Positions 26,525 to 35,261 of a stretch of 64,000 nucleotides of DNA are shown in pieces. The translations under genes were made by a program, and so were the position numbers. Origin of the DNA: Microvirga guangxiensis (GTDB taxonomy: Bacteria; Pseudomonadota; Alphaproteobacteria; Rhizobiales; Beijerinckiaceae); assembly GCF_900102135.1 (NCBI RefSeq), contig NZ_FMVJ01000010.1:62001-126000 (forward strand), in the 5' to 3' direction. The notes beneath the pieces are model-generated. The model worked only from the letters and a program-made list of their open reading frames with translations, was not told the origin of the DNA and did no database searches. The number at the start of each line of letters is the position of its first letter. Within the stretch, counting starts at the first letter, position 1.

Positions 26525-27805
26525 ATGAGCATATACAGCGAAACGAACAAGAAGAACCTTCTGCTCCTGATTCAGCTGCGGTGGGTCGCCGTCGGCGGCC
26601 AGATCACCACGATTGCTGTCGCCCACTGTTTCTTGGGGATAGAACTGCCTCTCGCGCCGATGGGAACGGTCATTCTCTGTCTCATCGGCCTTAATGGTGT
26701 AAGCCTACACAGATACTGGTACCAGAGAGCCCTTCGGAACGGAGAGCTTTTCGTTGAACTTCTGCTCGATGTAGCAGCCCTTACGATTCAACTTTACCTC
26801 AGCGGAGGCGCAACAAACCCGTTTGTTTCGCTCTTCTTGCTTCAGGTCATCTTAGGAGCAGTTCTGCTCGACCCATGGTTAATGTGGGCCCTTGTCCTAA
26901 CCACAAGTGTATGCTTCGCCTGGTTGACGTCTTCATATCGCGGGATTGGTATCCCACATACCCACCGAGGCACATTCCTGGATCTGCACATTCAGGGCAT
27001 GTTTATTTGCTTCATCCTCGCATCAACGCTTCTCGTTCTGCTCATAACGAGAGTTCACAATAATCTCAGGGCGCGCGACGCGCGCCTCGCGGAGTTAAGG
27101 CAGCGGTCTGCGGAGGAGGATCACATTGTAAGAATGGGATTGCTGGCGACGGGCGCGGCGCACGAGCTTGGTACGCCACTTGCCACACTCTCAGTTATCC
27201 TCGGTGACTGGCGACGCTTGCCCTCGCTGATGTCGAACCCGGAGATCGCGGCGGAGATCAGTGACATGCAGGTAGAGCTTGAGCGGTGCAAATCCATAGT
27301 ATCGGCTATCTTGCTGTCGGCAGGTGAGGCGCGTGGGGAGGGAACCGTCCATACGACGATCCGCTCCTTCTTTGACGAGGCTGCCAGGGAATGGAAGGCT
27401 CGCAGGTCGCCGAGCCAGTTCAGCTACACCAATGGGATTTGTTCGGACGCTTCAATCGTTTCCGACACGGCCTTGAAGCAGGTGATTTTCAATCTGCTAG
27501 ACAATGCGCTTGAGGCCTCTCCCGGGTGGCTCGGACTTGAGGTCGATCGGCAGGGCGGTAACCTGGTGGTTAGGGTCAGCGACATCGGACCCGGCTTCGC
27601 GAAAGAAGTGCTTCACGACTTTGGGAAGCCGTATCGGTCGACCAAGAGTGCTCGTGGGCGAGGGCTCGGATTGTTCCTTGTTGTCAACGTCACCCGTAAA
27701 CTCGGTGGTACGCTGAGCGTACAGAATGCGGAGGGACGGGGTGCTGTTGTCGTACTTACGCTTCCGTTTGACGCTCTTTCGCCTGGAGAAGACCATGGTG
27801 ACTAG
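26525..27805 (+). CDS. RegB/PrrB-like redox sensor histidine kinase
   Basis: 426 residues. Six membrane helices come first, and the third to fourth carry LSGGATNPFVSLFLLQ, the Gly-Gly-x-x-Asn-Pro-Phe quinone-sensing motif of RegB kinases. The phosphoacceptor box is GAAHELGTPLATLS (RegB has the same HELGTPLAT). The redox-active Cys of RegB is matched by ELERCKSIVSAIL. The ATP-binding region shows NLLDNALEASPG, VSDIGPGF and GRGLGLFL. RegB autophosphorylates when the quinone pool is reduced. It is followed by its RegA-like partner with an 11-base overlap and lies just after the oxidase genes, so it probably controls them. The ATG lacks a strong ribosome-binding site. Confidence 0.87.
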   Translation: MSIYSETNKKNLLLLIQLRWVAVGGQITTIAVAHCFLGIELPLAPMGTVILCLIGLNGVSLHRYWYQRALRNGELFVELLLDVAALTIQLYLSGGATNPFVSLFLLQVILGAVLLDPWLMWALVLTTSVCFAWLTSSYRGIGIPHTHRGTFLDLHIQGMFICFILASTLLVLLITRVHNNLRARDARLAELRQRSAEEDHIVRMGLLATGAAHELGTPLATLSVILGDWRRLPSLMSNPEIAAEISDMQVELERCKSIVSAILLSAGEARGEGTVHTTIRSFFDEAAREWKARRSPSQFSYTNGICSDASIVSDTALKQVIFNLLDNALEASPGWLGLEVDRQGGNLVVRVSDIGPGFAKEVLHDFGKPYRSTKSARGRGLGLFLVVNVTRKLGGTLSVQNAEGRGAVVVLTLPFDALSPGEDHGD

Positions 27806-28328
27806 ACGATCAGTCCTGATAGTTGAGGACGACGAGGTATTTGCCCGCACGCTATGCCGATCGTTCCAGCGTCGTGACTACGATGTCTTTCATTGCGCAG
27901 GACGTGAGGAAATAAGTCCCGTTCTTCGAGAGATCTCACCCCGATACGCAGTCGTCGACCTGAAGCTCGCGCGTGGATCGGGGCTTGAATGCGTCAAGCT
28001 CCTAAGAACGGAATGCCGCGGAATCAAGATCGTTGTGCTGACGGGATTCGCGAGCATTGCCACAGCAGTTGAAGCAATAAAGCTCGGGGCGTGCCACTAT
28101 CTGGCCAAGCCTGCCAATACCGACGACATTGTCGCGGCTTTCGAACGAGCGGAGGGGGACGTCAATGTACCAGTGACTGACCGAGGGACCTCGATCAAGA
28201 ATCTCGAGTGGGAACGGATCCACGAGACATTGGCAGATGCCAACTTCAACATATCCGAAGCTGCTCGGCGCCTCGGGCTGCACCGACGGACACTCGCTCG
28301 GAAGCTAAAAAAGAGGCATGTGAAATGA
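27795..28328 (+). CDS. RegA/PrrA-like response regulator
   Basis: 177 residues from ATG 27795 with GGAG upstream, overlapping the kinase gene by 11 bases. The receiver domain has the acidic pair VLIVEDDEVF, the phosphorylated Asp in YAVVDLKLARGSG, Thr in IVVLTGFAS and Lys in YLAKPAN. The short DNA-binding domain NISEAARRLGLHRRTLARKL is the Fis-like helix-turn-helix of RegA/ActR/PrrA, close to the usual sequence. In Rhizobiales the RegBA pair controls terminal oxidases and other redox genes. Its place beside an oxidase operon suggests a dedicated second copy rather than the global one. Confidence 0.88.
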   Translation: MVTRRSVLIVEDDEVFARTLCRSFQRRDYDVFHCAGREEISPVLREISPRYAVVDLKLARGSGLECVKLLRTECRGIKIVVLTGFASIATAVEAIKLGACHYLAKPANTDDIVAAFERAEGDVNVPVTDRGTSIKNLEWERIHETLADANFNISEAARRLGLHRRTLARKLKKRHVK

Positions 28329-28893
28329 CCATCGGGGCGGCGATCCTCTATCGGATTCGCCAGCGACATAGATTGCACTGCGGGGCTGCTGGTCGAGAAG
28401 GCAGACGATCTTATGGCTGCCACCGCGCCCGTGTTCACAATGAGACGGAGACACTCAACGATCCGAATTGTGGAGCCGGAGACTGTACTTGCTGGACAGC
28501 TTCCGCTCCTTCTTTGCAGGTGAGTTCCATCGCACAAGTGTATTGTTTCGACCTCCTCGATATCAGTCGCTTGATTGGCCGCGCGGGGCAGATCCAATCC
28601 CACAGTACTTGGCGTTGTAGCTGCGTGAACGCGGATTAGAGGTGTCGTCGAGTGGTCCTAGGGCGCTTGCTCGTTCCACGCCGGGACGTTAGATGCCCCG
28701 CAATTGCTTACGATTAAACATCAGCGCAGAGGCGCTGATCCACTGCGAAATGTTCCAGCGAAAACGCGTCACTCGTTCCCGACTGACACTTCGTCAGGAC
28801 GGGATAGCTTCGGGTGCATTGAGCGCGTGAGGGGAGCGGGTTGGGACGTGGAACGGCGGTAAGGGGGAGTAAACCGTTTCGGGATAGAAGTAA
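28329..28893. other. 565-base stretch, no convincing gene
   Basis: Short frames occur on both strands, including a stretch after the response-regulator stop that reads IASDIDCTAGLLVEKADDLM in one frame and may be a remnant. None has a good start or known family. It lies between the RegA-like gene and the convergent peroxiredoxin gene. Confidence 0.45.
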
Positions 28894-29571
28894 TTAGTTT
28901 ACTTCGCTTGAAATACGTTCGAGAACTGGAAGCAGTTCTGTTGGGTCTGGACGCCTTGTGTAGTCTGGATTGACCTCCGCGTAGGCGATCATTCCGTCCT
29001 GCCTCACAACGTATCGTGCAGGCATCGGGAGTGTCCAGCTCGGATCACCATTGATGATTGTGAGGTCGTTCCGAAAGACTTCAGTGTAGACATCAATCAG
29101 GTAGTCTGGAAGCTTGTAGCGAAGACCAAACTCGCCGGCAATACTATTGGACGGGTCGGAAAGGATTGGGAACTCGATTGCGTTCTCGCGCTGCGACCGG
29201 CGACTGTTTGCAGGGGTTTGTGGAGAGATTGCGATGAGATGAGCTCCATGTGATCTGATTTGGGGTAGGAAACTCTGCAGTGATCGCAGCTCGATGTTGC
29301 AGTAGGGGCACCAGACGCCACGATAGAAGGAAATGACCAATGGCCCCTTCTTCAGCAATTCGTCCGATGAAACCGGTTCGCCATTGGAGTCATTTAGCGT
29401 GAAAGACGGAGTCAGGTCTCCTACTTTGCGGGCTCTCGCCGCGGCACCAGAGGCAACGAGTTCATTGGTGGCGCGGTGCATCCATTGGTGTACCCAACTG
29501 GGCACAGTTATCGGCCCCTCGCCAGCCTCAAACTTCGATCTGAGCGCATCAAGCGCATCCTGGAGAGCCAT
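28894..29571 (-). CDS. peroxiredoxin-like (AhpC/TSA) family protein
   Basis: 225 residues from ATG 29571 (AAGGA eight bases upstream); a TTG two codons earlier is less likely. The thioredoxin fold carries ISFYRGVWCPYCNIELRSL, with a Cys-Pro-Tyr-Cys pair in place of the usual single peroxidatic Cys of AhpC. An N-terminal helical extension of about 55 residues precedes KVGDLTPSFTLNDSNG. It probably reduces hydroperoxides or acts as a thiol oxidoreductase in the cytoplasm. Its position beside the redox-sensing pair fits an oxidative or respiratory stress role. It is convergent with the RegA-like gene, separated by about 565 bases. Confidence 0.85.
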   Translation of the reverse strand: MALQDALDALRSKFEAGEGPITVPSWVHQWMHRATNELVASGAAARARKVGDLTPSFTLNDSNGEPVSSDELLKKGPLVISFYRGVWCPYCNIELRSLQSFLPQIRSHGAHLIAISPQTPANSRRSQRENAIEFPILSDPSNSIAGEFGLRYKLPDYLIDVYTEVFRNDLTIINGDPSWTLPMPARYVVRQDGMIAYAEVNPDYTRRPDPTELLPVLERISSEVN

Positions 29572-30023
29572 TGCCAATCCTTTCGATCCAGCGCTCAGAG
29601 CTGGAGCATCACTAACGATCCAATGCAGGAGAGAATGTCTCAGCTGGGCAGTGGTATGAATGACATTTTGCCCACGCTTTCCGCCAAACTGGGCCAGTCG
29701 TGATCGACAGTTAGGGGCACTTGTATAGAGTGTGGACGGGTGCCGCTCGACCCATTATCGCCCCGCCGAAGCGCGGGATTGAGGGGGAAGGGTAACTCTG
29801 CGTTGGAATGGGCGCTAGCCAGTAAGACAGGACCAGAACCCCTGGTGTAGGTGCCGGTAGTTCGGAAATGGGGGCGGGGGCGCCGGACTATTTTTGGTGT
29901 CTGTACTTCTCGAGGACCACCGATGTCTCCTGTACGGTCTCTTTCTGATGGAAGAATGATCGGTGACGGGTGCTCGTCTGCAAACTGATCTCTTGGGATC
30001 GCAAAAGGGCGTTGTAGAAGCTG
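29572..30023. other. 452-base stretch, no gene seen
   Basis: Divergent intergenic region between the peroxiredoxin gene and the small secreted protein gene. It should hold both promoters. No clear palindrome or coding frame was seen. Confidence 0.45.
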
Positions 30024-30458
30024 ATGACGGATCTGCGGAGACACCTGGAGGGACACTGGTCCGGCGGCCTGTTAGCTGCCGCGATGGCCTATTTCCTGTT
30101 CCTCCAGAGCCTGACTGGAGCCATCGCCCAAGGAGCGTCGGCTAGCGCCGTCGCAGATCGATCCTTTGTCACCTGCTCTTCCATAGACAGCTATCATGAG
30201 ACCGGCGATCCACCCCAAGGCTCCGGCGACGGTCACCATAAGTGTTGCGGCATCCTCTCCCAGCTCTCAGGCGATAAGGTTGGCACGCTTTCCGATGGCC
30301 AACTTGTCTTTCTGCGTACCGACCCTTTCCATGAAGTACTGAGGTCAGACTGTTCCATTACTCCCGGCGGCGAGCGCAAGAAGTCCCACGCTGCGGAAGC
30401 GCGTGCACCGCCTCAGCGGAGCCGAGCGCCGATCTTTTTCGCCCACCGTTCCTCGTGA
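30024..30458 (+). CDS. small exported or membrane-anchored protein (DUF2946-like)
   Basis: 144 residues. An N-terminal helix (GGLLAAAMAYFLFLQSLTGAI) serves as signal or anchor, and two pairs of Cys follow with a His pair (SFVTCSSIDS, then DGHHKCCGIL). The C-terminus is basic. The general look of a signal helix, a His/Cys patch and a short tail recalls DUF2946-type proteins found next to metal-uptake genes. The match is loose. It precedes a PepSY membrane protein by 50 bases, which supports a role in periplasmic metal handling or in reductive metal uptake. The start codon is uncertain. Confidence 0.5.
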   Translation: MTDLRRHLEGHWSGGLLAAAMAYFLFLQSLTGAIAQGASASAVADRSFVTCSSIDSYHETGDPPQGSGDGHHKCCGILSQLSGDKVGTLSDGQLVFLRTDPFHEVLRSDCSITPGGERKKSHAAEARAPPQRSRAPIFFAHRSS

Positions 30459-30507
30459 GCGGCGATGTTCCTAGCTGCGTTCCTGGACGCTGACCTGAGC
30501 AACAGTC

Positions 30508-31878
30508 ATGTCTGATCAAACCTTGCGCGGGGGGCGCGGCGTCGCGCGCTCCGACGCAGCCTCTACTGACCTCTACCGCGCCGTCTGGCGTTGGCACTTC
30601 TATGCCGGTCTTCTGGTCCTGCCGTTCCTCATCGTCCTCTCAATTACCGGCGGCCTCTACCTCTTCAAGGATGAAATCGATGGAATCGTCCATGCTGACC
30701 TCAAGCGGGTCGAGGTGCGGGACCCGTCCAACCGAGTTGCCCCATCGTCCATGGTTGCGGCGGCTTTGGTCGCGCATCCCGGCAAGGCGGTCAAGTACAC
30801 TGATCCAATCACGTCGACCGCATCGGCCGAGGTGACGATTAAGACGACTTCCGGTCAGAACCTGGCGGTTTACGTAAATCCCTACGGTGGCCAAGTGCTG
30901 GGATCGTTACCCGATCGTGGCACAGTCATGTGGACGGTGCGCTACCTCCACAGCCTCAAGTACTTCGGGACCGTCACCCGAGCCTTCGTTGAGATCGCGG
31001 CGGGGTGGTCGATTCTTCTCGTGGGAACGGGCATTTATCTCTGGTGGCCAAGACGACAGTCCGGAGGCGTATTGTCCATTCGAAGCACGCCGAACCGGCG
31101 AGTGTTCTGGCGAGACACCCACGCGGTCACGGGCATCTTTGTCGGCTTCTTCATCGTGTTTCTAGCCATCACCGGCCTGCCATGGTCGAACGTCTGGGGT
31201 GGCAAGGTCAACGAGTGGGCCAACGGCCACAATTTCGGCTATCCGGCCGGCGTGCGCGTGGCGGTGCCGATGTCGGACGAGCACCTGGGCCACGTCAGCC
31301 CGACTACCTGGTCGCTGGAGCAGGCGCAGGTGCCGGAAACCGCCAGACACGCCCATGGCGCGGAGCCGATCGGGCTGGACAGGGCCATTGCCATCTTCGA
31401 CGGCCTGGGTCTGCACAGGGGCTACACGGTTGCGATCCCTACGTCGGCCACGGGCGTCTACTCGGCCTCGGTCTACCCTGACGACGTCGCGCAGCAGCGG
31501 GTTGTTCATCTCAACCAATACTCGGGGAAGCCGCTCATCGACATGAGCTATGCCGACTACGGCCCTCTCGGGAGGTGGCTGGAGTTTGGTATCAGTGTCC
31601 ACATGGGGCAGCAGTTCGGCCTGGCGAACCAGCTTTTCCTAGTAGCGGTCTGCGTGGCAGTCGTGGTGCTGGGCGTTTCGGCTGGAACGATGTGGTGGAA
31701 GCGCCGGCCCACCGGATCGCTTGGCATACCGCCGGCTCCGGCCGATAAGCGCGTGCTGCGAGGCCTTCTGGTCATCCTCATCATGGGTGGGATCCTATTC
31801 CCGCTCGTGGGCGCCTCACTGCTGGTGATGTTGACTCTTGATTGGGCGCTCACGGAGCGGACTAGAAGTGTCGCTTGA
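30508..31878 (+). CDS. PepSY-domain membrane protein
   Basis: 456 residues. The protein has the PepSY-associated membrane-helix architecture: a first helix after YRAVWRWHFYAGLLVLPFLI (His in the RWHFYAGL motif), a periplasmic PepSY domain, a central helix (AAGWSILLVGTGIYLWWPR), another (DTHAVTGIFVGFFIVFLAIT) and two C-terminal helices. The His and Trp-rich pattern is that of the heme-binding reductase-like family linked to siderophore iron uptake and flavin/heme electron transfer (FsqB/VciB-like). It may pass electrons to ferric or cupric chelates in the periplasm. The gene stands after the small Cys/His protein. Confidence 0.85.
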   Translation: MSDQTLRGGRGVARSDAASTDLYRAVWRWHFYAGLLVLPFLIVLSITGGLYLFKDEIDGIVHADLKRVEVRDPSNRVAPSSMVAAALVAHPGKAVKYTDPITSTASAEVTIKTTSGQNLAVYVNPYGGQVLGSLPDRGTVMWTVRYLHSLKYFGTVTRAFVEIAAGWSILLVGTGIYLWWPRRQSGGVLSIRSTPNRRVFWRDTHAVTGIFVGFFIVFLAITGLPWSNVWGGKVNEWANGHNFGYPAGVRVAVPMSDEHLGHVSPTTWSLEQAQVPETARHAHGAEPIGLDRAIAIFDGLGLHRGYTVAIPTSATGVYSASVYPDDVAQQRVVHLNQYSGKPLIDMSYADYGPLGRWLEFGISVHMGQQFGLANQLFLVAVCVAVVVLGVSAGTMWWKRRPTGSLGIPPAPADKRVLRGLLVILIMGGILFPLVGASLLVMLTLDWALTERTRSVA

Positions 31879-32249
31879 TCAAACTGAATGGTCGCTGGTG
31901 CGGCGACGGTCCAGTCTCCTGGCAGGGCGACTTGTAGGCCTGTCCCTGATGCACTGGGCCGCAGGTTCAGCGAGACGATCGGCAGTCCCAGGCGCGTACT
32001 CCACCACTCCGGTCACCGATGGCGCCGATCCCGAAGAAGTCGTTCTTGATGCCCTTGGCCTCCGGCATTCAGGTGAACGGGTTCTCGGCTCGAGGGACGA
32101 TCGGCAGCAGCCAGTCCTGGCCGAAGGGGTGGCCGGCGATCAACGTCTTCCAGCTGCACGGGGTCGGCAGAACCTAGTTGCGATCTTTAAAAATGGCAAC
32201 GCAAACTGGCTTGCCTGTGTTTGTCGATAAGGCGTCCGACAGAATGGGC
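31879..32249. other. 371-base stretch, no gene seen
   Basis: On the minus strand a short frame (reading DWLLPIVPRAENPFT, then a stop, then EAKGIKNDFFGIGAIG) looks like the eroded remnant of a coding region, but I cannot assign it. No hairpin was recognised after the PepSY gene. Confidence 0.4.
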
Positions 32250-33260
32250 CTAGCGCGCCTGAAGGGGACCTGTTTCGAACCCGAACCTATAGGACGTCGG
32301 GGGGACGCCGATTTCGTCCAAGAAAGCTCGGCGCATAACCTCTGCGCTTCCAAACCCGCAGCACGCTGCGACGTCCTCAACGGGACGCCGGGTCTGTTCG
32401 AGCAACGTCCTTGCGGCTTCAACCCTCGCCTTACGGATATAGCGTGCCGGCGTAACTCCGATCTCTGCGCGGAAGACTCTGCTGAAGTTACGCGGGCTCA
32501 TCGCCATCTGTGATGCGAGACTCTCGACTGTGAGTCGATCGCCAAGGTGCTCTGCGATCCAGGCCAGAAGCGCGACCAACGTCCTCGAAGATGGCGCCTC
32601 TGCTGCCAACGCTACACTAAACTGGCGCTGTCCACCCGTTCGCTTTAGGAAGACAACCATTTGCCGCGCGACCCGCAGCGCAAGCTCACTGCCAATGTCC
32701 TCTTCGACCAGTGCGAGCGAGAGATCGATGCCAGCGGTCACACCTGCTGACGTGTAGACGTTTCCGTCCTTTACCCAGATGGCCTCCGAGTCTACTCGGA
32801 CGTTGACGAAGGCGGATTGAAGCCGGTCCGCATAGGCCCAATGCGTAGCGGCTCTCCGGCCGTCAAGGAGGCCCGCCTTCGCCAATACAAAGGCCGCCGT
32901 GCACACCGACGCCATTCTCCGGACACGCGTTTCATGCTCTTTGAGCCATTGCATGAGATCACTGTCGAGGGGAGTCGACGCCGCAGAGCCATCTCCACCT
33001 ATTACGATGAGCGTGTCGATTGGACCTCCGAGGTCCGTAAAATGGAAAGGAGCCTTCATCTCAAGTCCACAATCGCCGCCTATCACGCAGGAGGCGCCGC
33101 CGGATGCTACGGTGATGCGATATGGCAGAGTTGCGCTGCCGTGCAGAACATTGGCGAACTTAAATACAGTCAGAGCGCCCGTAAGATCCAACTCCAGAAT
33201 CGGAGGGACCGCGAGAAGAACGATATGCAGAGGCGGCTTGCTTCTTCTGGACTTCGACAC
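32250..33260 (-). CDS. GlxA-family AraC-type regulator with DJ-1-like domain (second)
   Basis: 336 residues with the same architecture as the gene at 20131. An N-terminal DJ-1/PfpI domain (LHIVLLAVPPILELDLTGAL, with the elbow Cys in MASVCTAAFVLAKAGLLDG) is followed by an AraC helix-turn-helix pair (VESLASQMAMSPRNFSRVFR, then AACCGFGSAEVMRRAF). The two regulators are clearly paralogous but diverged. It is divergent from the DJ-1 genes at 33410 and 34230, which it probably activates. The start at GTG or ATG upstream codons cannot be settled. Confidence 0.87.
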   Translation of the reverse strand: MSKSRRSKPPLHIVLLAVPPILELDLTGALTVFKFANVLHGSATLPYRITVASGGASCVIGGDCGLEMKAPFHFTDLGGPIDTLIVIGGDGSAASTPLDSDLMQWLKEHETRVRRMASVCTAAFVLAKAGLLDGRRAATHWAYADRLQSAFVNVRVDSEAIWVKDGNVYTSAGVTAGIDLSLALVEEDIGSELALRVARQMVVFLKRTGGQRQFSVALAAEAPSSRTLVALLAWIAEHLGDRLTVESLASQMAMSPRNFSRVFRAEIGVTPARYIRKARVEAARTLLEQTRRPVEDVAACCGFGSAEVMRRAFLDEIGVPPTSYRFGFETGPLQAR

Positions 33261-33409
33261 AACTTCGAACTCTACACTGTAGCCTCGGAACGTCGTCTTC
33301 TGTTTATGCAGTCACGCCCGCTCATTGGCCGATTTCGTGGGCATTATGTCATAGCGGCCATATGATCGTCCGTCTATAGGGACGCTGACACCCTTACTGG
33401 AGCGATCCC

Positions 33410-34240
33410 TTGACCGCAGCCCTCCCAATTCATGAAGATGAACTGAAAAGCATGCGCGAAATGCGCGTTAAGATGACGGACACCGGCGTAAAGCCTTTCA
33501 AGGTTGCTGTTGTTATCAGTCCTGGCTTTATTCCGATGGATATGGTGGGCATCCAAACTGTGCTAGGGACCTGCCCCGGCGCCGAGCTCCACCTTGTTTG
33601 GAAGAAGCGCGAGCTCGTCGAGGGCTTTCCCAACTGGTGGACCATGCCGACCACGACGTTTGAGGAATGTCCTGACGATCTTGACGTGCTCGCGGCTCCG
33701 ATGATGCCGCCGGAGGTGATCAGCGACCCAGACGTTGTGGACTTCTTCCACAATCGTGGGGTCAAAGCGCGATATATCATAGGAGTCTGCTGTGGAGTGC
33801 TCCTCGCAGGTGCAGCCGGCCTAGTGCGCGGCAAGCGGGTCACAGCAAGCTACAATGCCTTGTCGGTGCTTAGTGAGTTGGGGCCTTCGGAAGTGCTCCC
33901 ACCTGGCAGTGGGGTTGTCGTTGACGGGAACCTCTATACGGCAGGTCCGGGCATCGGAAGTTTCGAAGCCTCGCTTCTTGTTGCGGCAGACGCTTTCGGT
34001 CAGCAAATGGCCGCGTTTGCTGAGCTGGCAATGGAGTATGACCCGCATCCTCCTTTCGGGACGGGCAATGCGAGCAAGGCACACCGTGACTCGCTCGCAA
34101 TGCTGGAGGCGCTGGAGTCGCACATGGTGCCGCTCTATCGCTCTGGAACAACAGCCGCTCTGGCAAGAGTCGCTAAGTTCGACCTCCCTTCCGCCGTCAA
34201 AGAAAGCCAGCTCTATGGGGAGACATCGAATGCAATTTGA
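33410..34240 (+). CDS. DJ-1/PfpI family protein (second copy)
   Basis: 276 residues from TTG 33410, which has GGAG seven bases upstream; ATGs at 33452, 33461 or 33473 are possible. The DJ-1 fold starts about residue 28 (FKVAVVISPGFIPMDMVG) and the nucleophile elbow reads IIGVCCGVLLAGAAGLV with two adjacent Cys. It lacks the RRATTHW motif of isonitrile hydratases (KRVTASYN instead), so its substrate probably differs. It overlaps the third DJ-1 gene by 11 bases and is divergent from the second GlxA-type regulator. The protein is cytoplasmic. Confidence 0.78.
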   Translation: MTAALPIHEDELKSMREMRVKMTDTGVKPFKVAVVISPGFIPMDMVGIQTVLGTCPGAELHLVWKKRELVEGFPNWWTMPTTTFEECPDDLDVLAAPMMPPEVISDPDVVDFFHNRGVKARYIIGVCCGVLLAGAAGLVRGKRVTASYNALSVLSELGPSEVLPPGSGVVVDGNLYTAGPGIGSFEASLLVAADAFGQQMAAFAELAMEYDPHPPFGTGNASKAHRDSLAMLEALESHMVPLYRSGTTAALARVAKFDLPSAVKESQLYGETSNAI

Positions 34241-34955
34241 TCGTCGGGAGACGCTGCTTTCCCTCTCAGCTCTTATGGCGACTCCCTGGCTGTCTCAGCT
34301 CGCGCATGCCACGGTCCCGGCAAACCGTCGGGTTGCCATTTTATTGTTTGATGGCGTAACGGCATTGGATGCGATCGGCCCTTACGAACTGCTCCATCGG
34401 GTTCCGGGGCTGGAAGTGACTTTTGTTGCTGAGACAAAGGGCCCAGTTACTGCCGACAGCGGCGCCTTGAGGTTGATTGCAGAGCAATCGCTGACGGATG
34501 TTCAGGAGACCGCAATTCTCATCGTGCCCGGTGGTGGGATTGGCGTCCGGAGGGTGCGTGAAAACCAGCGTGTCATGGAATGGATCAAAGTCATCGATCA
34601 AACCACAACTTACACGGCAAGTGTTTGCACGGGCTCGTTAATTCTTGCTGAAGCGGGCTTGCTCAAGTCGCGAGATGCTGCCACGCATTGGGCGCTGAAG
34701 AATATGCTCGGTGAGCTTGGCGCACAGTATAAGCCAGATCGCTATGTCCGCTCTGGAAAGTACTGGACGTCCGCAGGCGTTTCAGCCGGCATCGATATGA
34801 CATTGGCTATGATTGGGGAGATGTACGGCCGAACTGAGGCCCAAATCCAGCAGCTTGGACTTCAGTACGACCCTGACCCACCGTTTGATAGCGGATCAGA
34901 TCAGAAGGCTTCGCCAGAGATCATCGAGGCCTTTCTCGCCCGGCGTCGTCGCTAG
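34230..34955 (+). CDS. exported DJ-1/PfpI family protein (third copy)
   Basis: 241 residues from ATG 34230 with GGGGAGA upstream. The N-terminus is a twin-arginine-like signal: DRRETLLSLSALMATPW followed by a short hydrophobic region and an AHA cleavage site. The mature protein is a DJ-1 domain of the isonitrile-hydratase type: VTALDAIGPYELLHRVPG, AILIVPGGGIGVRR, the Cys elbow TASVCTGSLILAEAGLL, DAATHW and WTSAGVSAGIDMTL. A folded-export signal on an InhA-like enzyme is unusual and suggests action in the periplasm. It overlaps the preceding DJ-1 gene, so the two are co-translated. Confidence 0.8.
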   Translation: MQFDRRETLLSLSALMATPWLSQLAHATVPANRRVAILLFDGVTALDAIGPYELLHRVPGLEVTFVAETKGPVTADSGALRLIAEQSLTDVQETAILIVPGGGIGVRRVRENQRVMEWIKVIDQTTTYTASVCTGSLILAEAGLLKSRDAATHWALKNMLGELGAQYKPDRYVRSGKYWTSAGVSAGIDMTLAMIGEMYGRTEAQIQQLGLQYDPDPPFDSGSDQKASPEIIEAFLARRRR

Positions 34956-35261
34956 CCTCCGCTCCGAGAGGCGCCACGAAACTATACACCGGCGCGCGGT
35001 CGATACCATGTTCGAAGTGGACTCTGAAGCTTCTGCTGCCCTTCAGCACCCGAGCTTTGTCAGTTGCAACTGGGCTGAGGATGGAATCAGGATCAGATTC
35101 AGTCTCACCTCACCATGCTACAGTGAACACGCTTCTTAACATCCCAATGTCTCTATTGGCTGTGTGCTGCAATCGCTCGGCCTCCGGCAACAAAAGACAA
35201 TAGACTTGAACAGATGATCAGTTTTGGATTCGTCTGCGCTACAACGGAAATCCTGATGTAG
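34956..35261. other. 306-base stretch, no gene seen
   Basis: Short frames only. It joins the end of the DJ-1 genes to the dead SnoaL-like gene and probably contains what was that gene's promoter. Confidence 0.4.

Noticed and set aside
30024..30458. Possible multi-copper or TonB-type gene between the peroxiredoxin and PepSY genes
   Set aside because: Only a small secreted Cys/His protein fits; no plug, barrel or copper-oxidase motif was seen.
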